A stretch of 64,000 bases of DNA from Hyaloperonospora brassicae (taxonomy: Eukaryota; Oomycota; Peronosporomycetes; Peronosporales; Peronosporaceae), in the NCBI GenBank assembly GCA_947650285.1, contig CANTFL010001444.1:248001-312000 (forward strand), in the 5' to 3' direction. Shown one piece after another: positions 32,913-44,353 of this stretch. The translations under genes and the position numbers were made by a program. The notes below the pieces were generated by a model. It was not told where the DNA came from. It saw nothing but the letters and a program-made list of their open reading frames with translations, and did no database searches. The first letter of the stretch is position 1. Each line of letters opens with the position of its first letter.

Positions 32913-34208
32913 TCAGAACGAAAGCGGTTCGTCACCATCCATGAACCACGGGTGGCAAAGCGCAGCGGCAATCGTAATCCGCTGTTCAGGCTTCTTTTCC
33001 AGGAGCCGATGTAGCAAGTCTTGGCACTCGTGACTGAGTGGTGCCTCCCGGACAGACTCTGCTGTGCCAGGCAGTTGCATCTCTGCACGAGCGATCTCTT
33101 CGAACAGGGCGCGTGTGCCCTCGGATCGGAACGGCAGTTTTCCAAACAAGAAGATGTAGAACATGATGCCGACAGCCCAAATGTCCACTTTGAATGGATC
33201 GTAGGCTTCTCCGGAACAGCATTCTGGCGCCAAGAACTGGTACGTGCCCACTGTGTCTGACAGCAGCACGGGTTCGGCATTTGCACCTGCTACTCCACCC
33301 ACACCATCTGCCGCGCTGTCTCCGAGCGCTCTTGCACATCCGAAATCACTAATGTGGCACCGCCCCGATCCGTTCAGCAAAACGTTGTCCGGCTACATCA
33401 AGCGTACAATCCGTGCACATGGACGTCAAACATGCAGGTCAGCACCTACCGCAAAGCATCGCAACCTCATGACGCACCTACTGACCTTAATGTCTCGATG
33501 ACAAATACGCCGTTCGTGCAAGTACTGCAGACCAAGCAAAAGGTCAGACATGTGGCTCCGCGCCAGCTCTTCCGACAGCGCACTGCCCGTGACAGGGCTA
33601 CAAAAGTCCTTGGTCGCTGGTCGATAGACCATGCACGGCCCGCCCGCCATGTACTCAAGCACCAAGTACACTTTGTCGCTCCCGTCGGCCTCAATGACTT
33701 CAAACAGGAGCACAACGTTGCGATGGTACAGCGACCGCATGATCGAAATCTCGTCGCGCACTCGATCCAGCGCTGTGACCACTCGCAGCCTCACAGGCAC
33801 TGCATCTTCACTTGCACCACACTCTCGTCCGTCTCGGAGCTGATCCCCAGCAGGCTCGGCACAGTACCCCTTCCGTCGACGCAGCATCGTCTTGGAGTAG
33901 ATCTTGAGTGCAAACTGACGCACTGCGGGCCTTGCAAACGTCTCTGGACGAGGCAAAGTCGCCGCAGCTTCGTCGCCATCTTCAGCAGTTGTACGCACAG
34001 TCTGATCGTCGGTTGCGAACGACGAAGAGTCGCTGGCACTGCTGGTCTCGGCGAGCCGCTCGCAGAGCTTCACCTTGCCGAATCGTCCCTGACCCAGCGT
34101 ATGCAGCACGCGGTAGTTGTTGAGGTACGTGGCGCCCTCGGGCGCCTTCCGCGTCACGACGGCGCGCGTCTCGACAATGTGCCAGGAACGTGGGCGAGCG
34201 TCGCTCAT
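32913..34208 (-). CDS. Serine/threonine protein kinase, CaMKK/LKB1-like
   Basis: Two exons, 34208-33486 and 33392-32913, joined in phase 0 exactly between HRDIK and PDNVLLN, give 400 residues. Kinase landmarks in order: glycine loop GQGRFGKVKL, ATP-lysine in FALKIYSK, an insert of about 40 residues with acidic and basic stretches, EISIMRSLYHRNVV, hinge LVLEYMAGGP, HRDIK, DFG in ISDFGCARAL, and the APE region in FLAPECCSG. These are followed by FKVDIWAVGIMFYIFLFGKLPF and an RITIAAALCHPW end. The arrangement resembles the CaMKK/LKB1/SAK1 group that activates AMPK-type kinases, but no docking region confirms this. The start at 34208 was chosen over upstream in-frame codons, which would overlap the divergent gene. 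Confidence 0.9.
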
Positions 34209-34361
34209 GCAGAGAAAACTGCCGATTTGACCGATGGTTGTACGCACGTAAAAAGACCTGTGCGATCGGGGCAGTCGTACATATTGTTTTCGTCGTACAT
34301 ATATGTAGCCATCCGCACCCCTTTGATCGGATTCAACACTCGAGAGAGGTTCTGTCCGTCC
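34209..34361. promoter_or_regulatory. 153 bp bidirectional promoter region
   Basis: The kinase start (34208, minus) and the next gene's start (34362, plus) face away from each other with only 153 bp between. Both promoters must fit here or overlap the genes. It holds palindrome-like CGTACATAT/ATGTACG words near 34285-34303. I could not identify a defined core element. Confidence 0.5.
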
Positions 34362-35601
34362 ATGTCGCTCAAGCACCTCAAGCCGATCACCATCACGCGC
34401 AACTCGTCGCTCGCCGACGGCTATCAGCTCTTTCCCATTGCCGACAAATGGGCAGAGACGCTGCCGGACAGCGTCCCGCTCCAGTTCTCGCTCTTTCGGT
34501 GCGTGCGTAGCCACTGCGTCGGTCGTCACGAACGCTGTTGTTGTGGGCTGATATGTCGTCACGTGCGTGTAGCTACTTGGGGTTCTACGTGGCGTGCACG
34601 AAGAAGGGCAAGTCGACGGTCGTCAAGTCCCGTGCAGTCGCAGCGCTGCGCGTGACGATTCAGAACGACGGCAAAGTGGTGTTCAATGAGCGAGTGGGGA
34701 CGGCCTTCCCCAATGGCGTCTACTACGTGCAGGACATTCGCCTCGAGAACGCTGGCGTGCACACTGTGTGTGTGACGGTCGAGGGCGGACTGGCCGATGA
34801 CTTGGCACCGCTCGTGCTCACGACGCACGTGTTTGAGTTCATGGAGCTGCACGAGTGTCCCGAGTTGGCGAAAGGAGCGTACCAACCGCTGCGAGAGTTT
34901 GTCCTCACGTGCATTAACAAGGGACAAGGCGAACGACTGCGGGACGACGCATTCGTCGAGACTTATGTGCAGACGAAGAAACACGGGATACGGAATATGG
35001 ACGCGCGGGTGCGTGCGTAGGTGATTGCGATGGGATGGGATCGACCACGTTGTCGGTGTACTGACACGACGTTTGCTCATGTAGTGGTGGCTCAAAGCGT
35101 TTGTTGAACACACGCTCGATCGTGAAAAGCGCCAGCGTCTTCTCCAGCTCAACGCTGCGGTTCGTGGTTCGCTTTCTGAGTCCATCAGCGCTCGCTGGAA
35201 TGCGTTTGCTCACGTATGACATGTCGCGATTGCTTGCAGACGCATTCTTGCCGACGTTCTCACAAACGCAAACAGGATCGACCACGTGAGCTGCTTGCGC
35301 TGAACTGGATCCTTCGTGTCGATCTTACGCGATCGTTGTTTTTTTGCTGCATCAGGCCGTACAGCGGACAAGAGAGAGCACGATAACTTGTTTGCTTATC
35401 GGCAACGTGATTGGAAGCGCGTACGCGCCGGAGAAGTGCTCATGTTCACGACGGAGCCACTACACGGTGAGAAAAAAACATGCAAGATACGGGCAGCTTC
35501 AGTTTTAATTGTTTGCTTCTATTGTCGTAGCGGGGGCGACGACGACGGTCTTCAGCAGCAAGGAGATGTTCCGCCAACTAAGTCTCTATGCTCAAGTCTA
35601 A
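34362..35601 (+). CDS. Multi-exon gene of unknown function
   Basis: I do not recognise this protein. Supported exons are 34362-34498, 34573-35008 and 35085-35213, each with GT-AG borders and matching phase. A later exon region starts at about 35356, and the last exon starts at about 35531 and ends with TAA at 35599-35601. The second exon looks like a beta-rich domain (RAVAALRVTIQNDGKVVFNE, then NGVYYVQDIRLENAGVHTVC and VTVEGGLADDLAPLVL). The third is helical and basic (WWLKAFVEHTLDREKRQRLL). The last coding block includes LFAYRQRDWKRVRAGEVLMF and ends SSKEMFRQLSLYAQV. Joins between 35213 and 35356 are not settled; one option needs a 26 bp intron. It shares a divergent promoter region with the kinase and converges with the DUF1765 gene 75 bp away. 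Confidence 0.65.
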
Positions 35602-35676
35602 CTGCGTCCCATGTGCTGCCTGCGATACATCTGTCTAGTGTACGTCTACAAACTAGTAATACACTCACTCGTCGGA

Positions 35677-38620
35677 TCAGTCGGAGAAAAATGGCACAGC
35701 AATCGTGAACTCCAGTGATGGTGCAAGCGGCGTCTTCGCTGGATGCTCGAAGGCCGCTTCGTAGTACTCCCACAGCACCAACACGTACTGTGACAATGCA
35801 CGCTCGGCATAAGCTTCCAACTGCGGAGAAAAGTACGCAACACGGTGCTTGCCCGGATCCATCTGCTCGGCGATCATTTTGAGGTTCGCATCAAGTTTGC
35901 TGGCGATCGATAGGTCCACGGATAGCTCCTCGTCGACAAGGCTGTCCCGGAAAACAGCATCGCCACCACTGCGGGTGCGTTTCAGCCGCGCGCTTGCGTC
36001 CCAGTTTGTGAGGCGCTGGAGTGCCTTCTTGCCTACCGCTACTCTCTTCGCAGGATCCATCTCGCTGTCCTCAGTGGGCCGCAGCATGGCCTGAGCCAAC
36101 TCGCTCAAGTGACTCAAGTAACTGAGTGCAGGCGATGCAGCCGACAGGCTCGAGCCGCTGGATCCAAAGGTCGAACCGACCTCGAAAAACGGGGTCTGGG
36201 CGAGGAGAACTCGATCGGATGCGCTGGGAAGATCCAGCCGATTCGAAGTTGACGTCTTGAACACAATCATGTAGCAGAAGATCTTCCGGATCTGTGCAAT
36301 ACGAACACGTAAGTAGCTGTAGCGACGCACTTGCCATCGAACTGCCATACGCAACTCACCTCTTCGTTCCAATGCAAGAAAAAGTGAAAGAAGTTGTCCC
36401 GCAGGATCAGTTCCGTAACGAGCCGCTTGCGAACAGTAGTCGGCAACAAGTCGATGCAGTTGTAGATGCATGTGAGCACTTTCAGTACCGTTTGCACGTG
36501 TGAAGACTGCAGGGCGCTACGCATGCACTTCAGAAAATAGTCTCCGTCAAATGCTGATCCGAGGCAGCGACGGACACGGCCGCCGAATTTCCCGCTGTGT
36601 AATGTAGCTTCTGTTGCAGCAGGTAATGCGGCTATCGAGGCTATCTCAAGCACCCGCTGCAAGATGCCGAACGAGTAGTTGACGCTTGCAGGGTCAAGGA
36701 TATTCGTACCCTCCAGAATTATTTGCATGAGCACATTCACCAGTGCTTCGTTTTTCAGTACCTCACTAGCGGCGTCCAGCACAGCCTCAATCTCGCGCTC
36801 ATTCCAATAGTCTTCCCATGGATCACTTGTCTTGCCTTCAATAATCGAAAGAATGCGAAGCACAGAAGGCATCGACGAAGAATTTGCAGTTGATCGCGCA
36901 CGTCTTTGGCACATTCGCTGGAAAACGGCCACATACAGGCGAATGAGGGCAAAGTAGCCGGGCACGCAATGCCACAAAATCCGACCATCTGCATAGCGAT
37001 GATTGCACCAACTACTCACGTCGCTCAGCACAGCGGCCACGAACGATACGGCCATGAGGTCATCCTTACCCGGTGACTTCATTCGTTCAATGAACGGATC
37101 CAATCCTGCATCGATCTTGTCTTGTGTTGTTACCTTCATCTTTACAAACGCGTCGTTCTGCAGCTTGTGGCCAATATACAGCAAAGGTAGCTGGTAAATG
37201 AAAGTCACTTCTTGCTCCTCGCCAACTCGGTTCATGCCCAGCTGAAACGCAGCTTCCAGTGTGGCAGCGACAGACTTGTAGCTACCACCTTTTTGCAATA
37301 GATCCTGTGGAATGCCGGGTGTGCTCCAGCCTTTCGTAGGCACAACCAATCGATCTGTACCCCGATTCGACTTGTATTCGGAAAAGGAAGAAAATAGCTC
37401 AAGCTGCAAGTCGACACCGCTGATACGGTCCGACCGACACTTGGATTCTGCAATATCGAGTATACCGCAACAACAAAAATGTCAACATCGCTGCTCTTTC
37501 TTACAACCCACCAAGATGCTTGCAACAACACGGTACCCGAGAGATCATTCCAGTGGCGGCGGTACTGCCGAGGACTGCGTAAGTTACCGACAGCGCTTCC
37601 ACCGTACCGACGCTTCGTCTTGACAGGACGGGCACCACTCTTCGCCCCGTCTGGACTTCCGCTTGACGCACTGCTTGGCCCGCATTTCGCACCTCGAACA
37701 TCCGCATTGTTCACGATCCCTTCCAGTTTTTCAGTGCTTTGCAGCACAGCTTCGAGCAACTTGGGCGTAGCAAACGGGAAGCGAAAGTACACTGCTGTGT
37801 AGATATGCACTGCAAAGAAGCGATACTCCCCCGCGACGAGCCGAGCCGAGCGGATCTTGGCCGAGCAGAAGCGCACACTTCGTTCCAGTAAGCCGATGTA
37901 CCGTTTCGACACGAGCGATTCCAGGTGCACCTGTTGGCCGTCCAGCGGGTATCCCTCAATAAACTCGACACGGCGACAGATGTACACTGCTGCCTGTAAA
38001 TACAACGACCGGTAGTGACTGTGCGTCGGCACCGTATCCACCGACTTCATACAGTGCTCCCTAATCAAGCACACAACACACAAGAGAGCAGCACACCAAA
38101 GCACCGCAAGTACACACAATCAGTCCGTCAATAATACACTGTCCAAACGGTCCGAAAGCGCGCCCAATAGTTGCTGCGTCCCCTACCACAAGTCGAGCAG
38201 CACAGTCTGACCCACATGGAGGGGCAACATCTTGTTAAAGTACGAGTGGTACGTGAGCTTGCGGTCGCCCGGCGTGCCGGCGCTGCCGCCGTTCGACGCT
38301 TCTGCTGCTGCTGCCGTGCCAAAGTCCAAGTAGAAGAAGAAGGACCGACGCAAAAGCTCCAGCAGGTCCAAGAGCGCCAGCATCTTCTTCTCTGCGGTCC
38401 ATCCGTTGGGGTCCGTCGCGCGGCCGCCGCCATTGAACCCCATCGACTGCGTGGGTCGCATACTGCCGTTGCTCGAGATCGTTGGCGCGCCCGACGCCGT
38501 CGCGCTCTCGCGGTTCCGCGTGAAGCTCCGGAGGTGCTGATGCAGCTGCGCGTTGAAGACGAGTCGCGCCTTCTCCGGGTGGCCGGCCGCCGTGCGGGAC
38601 GGCAGCAGTGCGTCGGCCAT
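35677..38620 (-). CDS. DUF1765/UPF0592-like large protein
   Basis: Four exons, 38620-38187, 38060-37537, 37447-36360 and 36291-35677, join in frame to 886 residues. All introns are GT-AG (126, 89 and 68 bp). The helical body and the motif LRDNFFHFFLHWNEE, continuing over an intron into IRKIFCYMIVFK, resemble the conserved core of the fungal DUF1765/UPF0592 family, whose function is unknown. The N-terminus is low in order (Ala and Gly runs, TAEKKMLALLDLLELLRRSF). The C-terminal third contains LVLWEYYEAAFEHP. I see no signal peptide. The family assignment comes from the motif alone and is moderate; the gene structure itself is firm because all phases close. Confidence 0.75.
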
Positions 38621-39625
38621 ATATCGGGCGCCGCCACGCGCTTGCGACGTGAGGGGCAGTGCGGGATCTGAGAGCGACGCTCGATGGCCGGGCGCGTGAC
38701 GTGAGTCCGTTTCACTTGATGTTTGTATGCCGTCGCGCGCGAGCGAGTGCGACTGTGTGTTTCGTTCGCGGTGCCGTCCTCAGAACCGGCAAACCGGCGA
38801 CTCGCTACTACTGGACTTTGGGGGGGGGCATCATCCATCCAACTCGTGGGCATTGGACTCACCACACGGTTTGTTTCCCGCTATTTTTGGAGCTTTCGAT
38901 ACCTTGTGGCTCCACGTGGATCGTCTGCCGTCTGTCGTCTGGCTGGATCGTCTGGCCGTCCGTCTGTCGGTCGGTCGGTCGGTCGGTCCTCCTCTGCCGT
39001 TGATGGACGGCAACGCAGCTCTCGTTTCTCACCGACCTTTGGCGCGGGACCCGCCGCTTCCCACATGATATGGACAGTCCGGCTGGATCTGGGCGTGCAC
39101 GACCGCAGTGGGTTCAGTCGACGTCGGACGATCGCAGCGCCTGCAACGTGTCGAGCGCGTGTTGTTGTTGTTGTTGTTGTTGTTGTTGCATGACACGAAT
39201 GACAGCCACTGCAACGAGAACCGGTCACTATATGCTGTAATGGTCACGAGATTTGGGGACGACGAACGAGAGACAGAGTTGACCGACCGTTGCAAGTGGA
39301 CAGCGCTGGATCGCAACGTGCGTGCAACAACAGGCCGCGCTCGTGTGCGCTCCAGCGCTCGCAACCACTCGAGGAGAACATGTCCAGCGTGTGTGTGTGG
39401 TAGTACTAGTGGTAGTAGTAGTATTAAATAGCATCTACGAATAAGTTAGGAGGCCTAACTAGCTTACGTCGACGAGCAGCGGTCCTAGCGACCTGTTCTT
39501 GCTCAATTGCGCCAAGAAGCCGCTCGACGCCTCAGGTCCAGGACGAGCAGTGCGGTAGCGAAGTGGCGGTGGAGTGACTCGTGACAGCTGCAATGGCACG
39601 CGCGGGCCGCTTCAACCCGAGCAGC
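38621..39625. other. Intergenic region with simple repeats
   Basis: About 1 kb upstream of the DUF1765 gene and downstream of the hypothetical gene at 39626. It holds a run of TCGG units at about 38966-38987, a (GTT)n tract at 39161-39188 and a short TAG-rich stretch near 39402-39423. No gene is supported. Open frames here are tied to the repeats. Confidence 0.6.
39161..39188. repeat. GTT trinucleotide repeat
   Basis: Nine consecutive GTT units, followed by GCATGA. It lies in a region without a supported gene. Confidence 0.9.
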
Positions 39626-40309
39626 TCACTCGTTCCAAAACTCGGAGAGGTTCGCCGGCGGGATCTTGCGCGACGCACGCAGCACGAGCATCTCCGCGCG
39701 CACGGGCTCCGCCACGTGGTCGCACGTGCGGTCCACATCGTCTGCAACAGCGACCGCCACGTCGTCGCTGAAGCGCACGACGCGACGCGGCGCCACGAGC
39801 TCCAGCGCCTGCAGCTGCCCGACGAGCGAGTCGCGGCCGGCGTTTGCCTGCCGGATCACAACCTGTCGCCTCTGCGCGCTGACGCTCTCGGTCGCTCGCT
39901 CAATCTTCTCCAGCACGCGCATGGCGCGCTCCCAGTGGTTCTGCAGCATGAGCATGAGCGCGTGCTGGCGCGACGTCTGCAGGAACGTGAGCGCCTTGCG
40001 CACGCCCTCGCAGCCCACGACGCTCGGCCACTGCGCAATAGCAACAGCAGCAGCGGCAGCATCAACAGCAATGTCTCTCCCCGCCAACGTGGCTGGCGCG
40101 GGCGCTTCCGGCAGCGACGCGACAGCCATTGCCGAGCGCGGCGACGACTTGACCTGGCGCTTGCGCACCTTGAGCCGGGCCTCGCTCGGGACCGAGTCGC
40201 AGGGAGCGGCTGCTTCGTCGGTGGCGGCGCCTCCCACGGGCAGTGGCGGCTGCAGGCGCTTGTGCAGGCGACGCGAGAGGTCGTGGACTTGAATCACGCA
40301 GGACGTCAT
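39626..40309 (-). CDS. Hypothetical alanine-rich protein (227 aa)
   Basis: An unspliced 227-residue frame starting MTSCVIQVHDLSRRLHKRL. It has a Pro/Ala-rich middle and a helical C-terminal half (VRKALTFLQTSRQHALMLML, ENHW-like QNHWERAMRVLEKIERATES), possibly coiled coil. It ends SEFWNE. I know no family for it. Length, a plausible start context and a change from disorder to helix make it likelier than the competing frames on the other strand, but GC-rich sequence here keeps several frames open. It could be a regulatory or scaffold protein; nothing shows a catalytic site. Confidence 0.5.
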   Translation of the reverse strand: MTSCVIQVHDLSRRLHKRLQPPLPVGGAATDEAAAPCDSVPSEARLKVRKRQVKSSPRSAMAVASLPEAPAPATLAGRDIAVDAAAAAVAIAQWPSVVGCEGVRKALTFLQTSRQHALMLMLQNHWERAMRVLEKIERATESVSAQRRQVVIRQANAGRDSLVGQLQALELVAPRRVVRFSDDVAVAVADDVDRTCDHVAEPVRAEMLVLRASRKIPPANLSEFWNE

Positions 40310-42849
40310 TTCGAGACTGGAAAGAGAGAGTCGAAGAGAGAACGCACCGGTCGAGTGCAGAGGGAGGAGGAGGAGGAGGAAGAAGAAGAAGAGGCGATGA
40401 GACCGACTTTACAACGTACGGCACTTGACGTCGACAATTGCAAAGTGCCGTTGCGAAAAAGCGACTCGAAACTCCGCTGCGGCGACGGCGGCGCTCCGAG
40501 TGGATCATCGAGAGGGGTCGGGCGGTCGGTAGCCGCGCGCCTCTGAGCAGCACGAGCCGAGCTGCGGTTGGGGCAGGATTTGTGGCCCGCAGCGACTTGG
40601 CGACAAACGGGAACGGCCGTCGCGCGCAGAGACCACCCGCGAGGCGGACACATGGGCCGTGCAGGGCGGTGGGGGCCGCGGGGGAAAGCCTTGAGGCGCG
40701 ACTTATGGGCTGGACGAGGCCCGCTCAGCTTTTGCAGCCGCGCGGACCACGTGTTGCACACGGCGGGGAGCACCGTCGCGTAAAGAAGGACGAGGGCCTG
40801 CGACGTTTGGAGGGCGGCCATTGCGCCACGCTGGAACTTCCACGAACAAACAGCTGCAATCGAGTGGAGCAGATCCTGTCTGCCGTTGATAGGCGCCGCG
40901 TGGACGTGCGCTCAGTGGCGGGAGTGGGGGGACTGACTGACGGACGGACGGACGGACCGACCGACCGACCGACCGACCGACCACCTGCCGCTGTTGCACT
41001 CCGTCCTGACGCACGACGCACTCAGTCACATGACTGGCGCAGCAGACGAGACGCGTGAGCTCTACGAGCTGAACGTGTGGCTGTAGACGAGCCAGGCGCG
41101 AGACTGGCCGCACTCTGTATTTTGTTGCAGGAATTCCGGCGAGCGACGCCCGGCTATGTTTTCATTCACGGCGTGTGCACGCTCTGTAGGAGACGGGCCG
41201 CGCACCGGGCGCGCCAAATGTCTCGTATTGTGGACGTGCGCGCAGCCATTTATGTACAGTAACCAATGCGCGACAATCGGTCGCAGCACTAATAGCTCCC
41301 TCTAGTTGTTGTAGCTACCAGCGAGAGCGACTACAACAAGCGCAGGGCGAAGCCACATTTATGGACGTGCGGCTTGTTACATTGTCTCGCTCGCCTCGTT
41401 GTGCTCTACAAGCGTGGGCGGCGCCGCCCGGCTATCTCGCTCTCTCTGAGTGATCCAACTTGGAAAGAGACAGACGTGGCCAATTTCCTTGCACTGTTTT
41501 CGTCTCGGTCGGCTAAACATTCCACCCGCTTTACTACAGCTCAAAGGGCAGCCGCATGCGAGTGTCCCCAAAGAGTCCTTGATGATGCTGCCTCGACAAG
41601 CACGTCCCAACGTGTCGGAAAGGTGTTCGACTCCGCTGGATCCACGAGCTAGGGATGCACACGCAGCACAGTAGAGGGCACTGTCGTGCCCATCCGTGCG
41701 CGTCTTCTGTCGCCTCGTCCGCATGGTCTCGGTGGTGACGGTTTCTTGACTACATTGAACAGCCACCGTGTCTATCTGCATTGTATGACAGAAAGTGGGT
41801 GGGTAGTCATGCGTGCAGGCATCCAGAATCCTGGTCTCCTGTCGTCTAATGGCACATGAGCTTCCGCCAGCAGACCTGCGCGCGCGAGTATGTCCAGCTG
41901 AGATGATGTTCCGTCATCTCCTTGACAGCACGGCGATACTGTATCGTTCGACAAAACAGGTGTCGCTTCCGCGTCCAGCACAACAAAGAATCAGTGGACG
42001 CACGGCCACTCGATAGCGATAATGCACACTTCGTGCTCCATGCGCCCGTCATCGTCATGAGTCCAAATTGTTGCTGGCGTCTACTGCAACGCTGCCGTCA
42101 GTCTGTCACGCGCGATTATATGCAACACGCCGGAATGCCGCCACAGGTTTGGCTACTGCACTTCTTAAACGCTCCATCCACTCGAAACGATTGTCCGTCA
42201 ACACCAGAAGGACGCGTGGATTTGCTCTAGAGTCAAGCACGCTCCTGGAATCCGTGGACAAGCGGATGCACGAAGCATGTGACACCTCTTGTATCTTGGC
42301 TCTGTCGGAGCGTCTAGCACTCGGCCACCGCCTGTGCTGACCCCTCTCTGTCGATCGCGGCACTTTCTTGATGTATTCCAATACGTTCTTGCTGCAGGAT
42401 ATTGACACCCTGCTGGTCGCGACCCGACCCTGTCATGACTTCTCTTACACCGCACGTTGTGGTGGGCTCCAGACGCGCATGTTGACCTGTTGTGTTGGAA
42501 GGTGCAGTAACCTGCTGCTACGGTTAACTTTCGGTGCGTCAGTACAACTGCTAGTCCCAAGCGGCACGCCTTGGCTTGTTCATACGTAGCTGCTTCTACC
42601 GTTGGAAGGACGACAGAGTACGTCTCGACCACTATTCGATGCAGCGGCAGCTGTGCAATCGTGCAGAGCACAAGCTTGCCAAACTCTCGCGATGTTGAGT
42701 GCTTCCTCGTTGGTCCGCAAACCATTCGATGTTGGCTTAAACGTACGTACGTCAGAAGGCTCTTGATCCTGGTGTCATCACATGGAAAGTCCGACGGAGT
42801 GGCCTTGCGAGCCAACATAGAGGAGTTTCATGATCGTCTATTTACTTGT
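40310..42849. other. GC-rich region without a confirmed gene
   Basis: It holds a GGA/GAA purine tract (about 40362-40394) and a GGAC/CGAC tetranucleotide stretch (about 40939-40982). A minus-strand frame from 40821 begins MAALQTSQALVLLYATVLPA and then CNTWSARLQKLSG. It has a hydrophobic N-terminus and could be the start of a small spliced gene. From about 42200 a 206-codon minus-strand frame may belong to the 3' part of the adjacent LINE. Nothing else is recognised. Confidence 0.4.
40939..40982. repeat. GGAC / CGAC tetranucleotide repeat
   Basis: Four ACGG-type units run into about six ACCG-type units. The ACCG run is the reverse complement of the TCGG run at about 38966-38987. Confidence 0.85.
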
Positions 42850-43043
42850 TAAGATGTGCAAGGTGTCTGAAAAGTCCTGAACCAGGATACGAGCGCCGGA
42901 ACGGTTAGCTCATCGTGGCTGATAGTCAGTGAAGCCTGGCGACCTGTAGGAACTTGGCTGAGAATGTCCAGGCAGGCGTGAAGACGCGCCCCTCTGACCG
43001 CTGTAGCTGCGGACCGATGTTCTCGCATAGCAATTGCCTTCAA

Positions 43044-43499
43044 CTACCGCAGACCGCCCCGCCAGAATGCTAGGACACTTTGAGCCGGAGAAGTGGTCTC
43101 CCCTCGAAAGATTACCGCATTGCGCTCCACCCAAAGATGCACCTGACACAAGGAGCATAACACAAACCAGATCCGGCGGTATTCGTCTGTCGCTGCCGTG
43201 TGATCATCCCCAAAACGATCAATTAAGAGCTGCAGCAAACGCGGTGGAAGCGGAGGCGCCCTTCGATGAGCAAAATACCGAAAATGGCCCGACACTGCGG
43301 ATTCCTGAACCCCCTCACCAGACCAATGACAGAGCAATAGGCTCCAGCAGGCTATCGCAGTTGAACAATCCCAAAATACATGAGTGACAGTCTCTTTGCG
43401 CCCCTTGCAGTGCTCGAGTTCGTGGCAACTGGGATCATCGGAGCGTCCGGCGTGATATAAATTAAGCTGATTGGTTGCGATCCGGTAACCCGTCCACAC
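43044..43499 (-). pseudogene. LINE A zinc-binding RT C-terminal domain
   Basis: Open frame of 151 codons with WTGYRIATNQLNLYHAGRSD, then C-x-H-type residues in CHELEHCKGRKETVTHVFWDC, followed by IWFVLCSLCQVHLWVERNAV. This is the zf-RVT pattern found at the end of plant-type LINE polyproteins. It is separated from the reverse transcriptase by the LTR pair. Confidence 0.8.
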
Positions 43500-43746
43500 T
43501 TGGTACTCCGTAAGACTGTCCGCGTGCCGCCAAATTTGAGCGGGACTTTGATCCGCGACCGCTTCAAGCCACCGCTCCGACCGAGTATGGTGCTCAAAGT
43601 GTTTTAGCCTGACAACCCTTGGCTCGCAGAGGGGTTATGTAGAAGAGCCACTCTTAGCTAGTAAAGGAATTGCTTTGTACGAACTTGGAAAAATGAGAAG
43701 TGATATTAATAGTAATGTTTGTTCTCTGCCGTTGCTCCACCTTCAC

Positions 43747-44139
43747 TGCAAAGGGGCAGCCCGTTACATGGAAGTGTCACTTTAAAAAAACAATGACAAT
43801 AAAGAATATTCTTTGAATATTCTTTGAACAATATCACCGATAGTGGTGATATTGGTGAAGCGACTAAAGGGTCTGCTCATTGGTTGATATCTTGACGATA
43901 TCAACCCACCAATCGCCGCAGGACGCGCGCAATGAGTGGTGACGAGACGTCACCATACACTCAGTTATATTAACATAATTAAGTCAGGTTGAACAGAGAG
44001 ACAGTAACAAAAGACTTAATTATATTAATATAACAGTTTTACTCATCCCTTATCTACGCTTCCTCGTTTGCCTCGTGTACGTCTGTCGGGCGCACCAAAA
44101 CCCTTGCGTTAAGTTCACGCAAGGGTGTTCCCCGTTACA
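43747..44139 (+). repeat. Hairpin-rich Gypsy-type LTR, copy 1
   Basis: 393 bp starting TGCAAAGGGG and ending CCCCGTTACA, homologous to 44354-44822. It contains a series of stem-loops: 43829-43854 (10 bp stem), 43882-43906 (10 bp), 43937-43955 (8 bp), 43964-43985 paired with 44013-44034 (22 bp, one mismatch), and 44101-44125 (9 bp). Confidence 0.65.
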
Positions 44140-44353
44140 TTCACCCTGTCCGTGGTCTGGAATATGAGATCTGCGTTGACAGTTAGCTGCGAGCTACAAC
44201 ACGATCCGCATTCGATGACCCCCCGACGTCATACCGTTTTACGGGAAGTTCAATACAATCCATAAGCGCATGTCAAGCCAGTGCTGCAGCGCAGGGCAAA
44301 GCTGACGTTCATGGTAGTGAAAAGCCTGGCGTAAAAACGATGACGACACCCGG

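Noticed and set aside
33354..34655. 433-codon plus-strand frame opposite the protein kinase
   Set aside because: It is antisense to the kinase exons. Only its final part (from 34362) overlaps the true divergent gene, which has its own start and intron.
38128..38865. 245-codon minus-strand frame over the first exon of the DUF1765 gene
   Set aside because: It is out of frame with the exon that joins correctly to the rest of the gene and is a run of Arg/Ser/Thr codons.
41590..41650. TTCGACTCC words suggesting a serine tRNA
   Set aside because: The bases around TTCGACT do not form a proper T-arm stem and no acceptor or anticodon arm fits.
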